A stretch of DNA of 34,610 bases from contig CACWTR010000012.1 of NCBI GenBank assembly GCA_902763865.1, forward strand, positions 1 to 34,610, given 5' to 3'. Below the pieces are notes generated by a model. The model worked only from the letters and a program-made list of their open reading frames with translations. It ran no database searches and was not told the origin of the DNA. Position numbers and translations under genes: made by a program. Positions 33,601 to 34,610 of this stretch are shown here, one piece after another. Position 1 is the first letter of the stretch. Every line of letters starts with the position of its first letter. The DNA comes from an uncultured Bacteroidales bacterium (lineage in GTDB: Bacteria > Bacteroidota > Bacteroidia > Bacteroidales > Bacteroidaceae).

Positions 33601-34610
33601 GTTCCTCACGACAAAGGCCGGCGGCGGCTATCAGTACAACGGCTCCGACCCCATCCACGGCGACTGGGTGGCCTACGTCCCGACCGACGGACGCTACATC
33701 AGCGTCTGCTACTACGCCTACGCTGCCGACCTCATGGCCCGCACCTGCCGTGCCCTCTCCGAGCAGGAAGGCGACATCTACAGCCAGAAGGCCGAGCAAT
33801 ACGAAGAACTCTGCCGTAACATCAAGGCCGAGTGGCAGAAGCGCTTCCTCAGCACCGCCAAGGTTCCCTCGCAGAGCACTCAGTGCGGCTACCTCATGGC
33901 GCTCCGCTACAACATGCTGCCCGACGAGACATCCGTTGCCCGCACCCGTACCTATCTGCACCGTGCCATCCAGAGCAACGGCTTCAAGCTCAACACGGGA
34001 TTCCTCGGCACGGCTATCCTCAATCAGACGCTGACCGAGAACGGCTTCATCGACGATGCCTACACGTTGCTGCTCCAGCGAGGTGATCCCTCCTGGCTCT
34101 ACAGCATCGACCAGGGTGCAACCACCATCTGGGAGCGCTGGAACTCCTACACCAAGGCCAAGGGCTACGGTCCCGTCAGCATGAACTCCTTCAACCATTA
34201 CGCCTACGGCGTTGTGGCCGAGTGGATGTTCCACCACATGGCCGGCATCGCACCCGACGAGTCACAGCCCGGCTTCAAGCACTTCCTGCTGCAGCCCTAT
34301 CCCGACACACGCTCCACGCTGCGCTATAGCCAGCAGCGCATCACCTTTGCCGATGCCAACTTCGCTTCCGACTATGGCAACATCGAGGCCGAATGGCAAT
34401 GCGACGGCACAAAGGAGATGACCTATCGCGTCACCATACCCGCCAACACGACGGCCACGTTGCGCCTGCCCATTGCCGACGGATACTATATCTACGAGAG
34501 CGGCGTCTGGGCCGAGGAAGTCGAGGACCTGAAGTACCTCGGCACGGCGGACGGATATGCCGCCTTCGAGGTCGGTTCCGGCTCGTACCTCTTCAGCGTC
34601 ACGGACAAGA
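30644..34610 (+). CDS. GH78 alpha-L-rhamnosidase, 3' end outside the window
   Basis: At least 1322 residues, open to the window edge. It starts with a signal peptide (MERRLLLFFAWVLALSASA). A fibronectin-like N-domain (about 21-135) is followed by two tandem LamG/DUF1080-like beta domains (about 155-290 and 325-460; shared phrases YYMWQVNTNGS/YMMWAINT and TYIDGVLIDT/TYIDDVLVDT). Then come the rhamnosidase N-domain with FINGERVG and SSGWWNG, a beta domain (IDLGQNASGWV) and the (alpha/alpha)6 catalytic domain. Catalytic acids are in place: Asp888, Glu894 and Asp901 in PTDCPQRDERMGWTAD, and Glu1164 in TIWERW. It removes terminal alpha-L-rhamnose from plant or bacterial glycans, in the periplasm or at the surface. 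The last visible residues (GSYLFSVTDK) lie near the usual end of the family. The divergent AraC gene probably regulates it. Confidence 0.95.
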   Translation, partial: MERRLLLFFAWVLALSASALDVTNLRTEDYRNPVGIDRTSIHLSWQLQSELRGVLQTSYSVQIARDADFGDIVWESGTVSSDQSVGVEAAGFSPDAQTRYYWRVTVSDNKGQTATSTEKAYFETGLMTADAWNGTYWIKASSSSSEGGEDVAPTDYEVEVKFNVKQLAAGLIFAAADHSNYYMWQVNTNGSLRFRPHRWSGGNPACLSENAITGVSLKNGEQHTLTVKVTNERTARTYIDGVLIDTRTGDFAYGEFGFREDYDNGNQPEQAYFDDFVVRSGDKVLLREDFNGSTCMFTSGTLQGGQFYVSGPATYAWQRAVPKPVRFDVEYDFTLVQDNASICFSATASETYMMWAINTLDVSQPVVRRHVYNNGNLTYSDTPVTAFSKADLLGRQHHIVLECETPYVRTYIDDVLVDTFEDTQGVLAVGDLGVRVSATGNEREKAYFDNIRMTVYDEAGSGTVTFSEDFEGAGNAFNATDIRDFGGSRQCYMEAAVGGSKRLMQQDGSIVPGMPMFRKVFELGSAVRRARLYATGLGVYNVFINGERVGQTDEDGKTLYDELKPGATEMKKTVFYTTHDVTALLREGRNAIGAEVSSGWWNGAIVHGMYGGKPNAFRALLKVELADGSVLTIPTDLSWRSNTNGPLRKGDIYNGETYDARLEAGQFTPDYDDSDWFGTAVSKDFKGEIRAFEGPAIMAVEALRRYPKTIQVYEGTKSNGKTFGAINVVEEYADQNSFSLKAGQTAVIDLGQNASGWVSFTAKGERGTKLRFRFGEMPNTTGDRSRGDDGPAGSIYTENLRSAEATLYYTLKGAAEGESFHPTTTYFGFRYIEVTTSADVELTDVIGETVTSAVDEKSSLRTSHEDVNQLYSNVMWGQRSNFVSVPTDCPQRDERMGWTADTQVFSLTGLYNGDTRNFYKKWMRDLRDSQRSDGAYPVIAPYHWGVEYASTGWSEAGIIVPWNVYVMTGDKDILRDNFEANERYMQFLTTKAGGGYQYNGSDPIHGDWVAYVPTDGRYISVCYYAYAADLMARTCRALSEQEGDIYSQKAEQYEELCRNIKAEWQKRFLSTAKVPSQSTQCGYLMALRYNMLPDETSVARTRTYLHRAIQSNGFKLNTGFLGTAILNQTLTENGFIDDAYTLLLQRGDPSWLYSIDQGATTIWERWNSYTKAKGYGPVSMNSFNHYAYGVVAEWMFHHMAGIAPDESQPGFKHFLLQPYPDTRSTLRYSQQRITFADANFASDYGNIEAEWQCDGTKEMTYRVTIPANTTATLRLPIADGYYIYESGVWAEEVEDLKYLGTADGYAAFEVGSGSYLFSVTDK

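Noticed and set aside
32552-34237. A 561-codon minus-strand open frame opposite the rhamnosidase
   Set aside because: It is the shadow of the GH78 catalytic domain, whose frame and catalytic residues are intact.

Overview
The window looks like chromosomal DNA of a Bacteroidales bacterium, most likely a Prevotellaceae member. The reasons are the complete Bacteroides aerotolerance (Bat) operon, a DUF5112/DUF5113-type sensor kinase, HU genes next to ftsY-rimO, a surface-glycan rhamnosidase with an AraC regulator, and several promoters of the Bacteroidetes form TTTG-N19-21-TAnnTTTG. Shine-Dalgarno sequences are mostly weak, and several genes start with GTG or TTG, as is usual in this phylum. No rRNA, tRNA, CRISPR array, complete insertion sequence or phage gene was seen.

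Layout. (1) 1-1532: the edge of an accessory, probably defence-type cassette, with a GIY-YIG (T5orf172-like) nuclease cut by the window start and an A/T-rich single-domain SIR2-like protein. (2) 1533-2239: about 700 bases without a credible gene, holding one good promoter and a short match to IS6-family ends. (3) 2240-8301: a CbxX/SpoVK-type AAA+ ATPase; a GHL10 (YngK-like) glycosidase on the minus strand, divergent from a type I asparaginase; and a PAP2 phosphatase fused to an outer-membrane-type barrel. (4) 8455-12262: ftsY, rimO, HU, and an unusual HU protein with a transmembrane helix and a LysM domain. (5) 12263-13016: a noncoding stretch with several hairpins, a palindrome, A/T-rich tandem words and the Bat promoter. 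(6) 13017-26980: a nearly uninterrupted plus-strand run of genes: moxR, DUF58, a Bat membrane protein, batA, a fused batB-batC, batD, batE, a second PAP2 phosphatase, a giant two-part sensor kinase, its response regulator and a small membrane protein. (7) 26981-29604: a 22-bp tandem repeat followed by a UvrD/PcrA helicase whose linker is swollen by tandem repeats. (8) 29591-34610: a minus-strand AraC regulator and a divergent GH78 alpha-L-rhamnosidase that runs off the window.

How the genes work together. The Bat genes form one envelope module: MoxR ATPase, DUF58 and vWA proteins on the membrane, and periplasmic BatC/D/E. The downstream kinase and regulator may sense envelope state and share its transcript. 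FtsY (membrane targeting), RimO (ribosomal S12 modification) and the HU proteins form a housekeeping block. The AraC regulator very likely controls the neighbouring rhamnosidase.

The most distinctive signals are: the HU-TM-LysM protein, which could tie DNA to the cell wall; the batB-batC fusion carrying a dispersed G/C-rich palindromic repeat at its join; the same repeat family plus 21-nt and 51-nt tandem repeats inside the helicase gene; and the GIY-YIG/SIR2 pair at the left edge.
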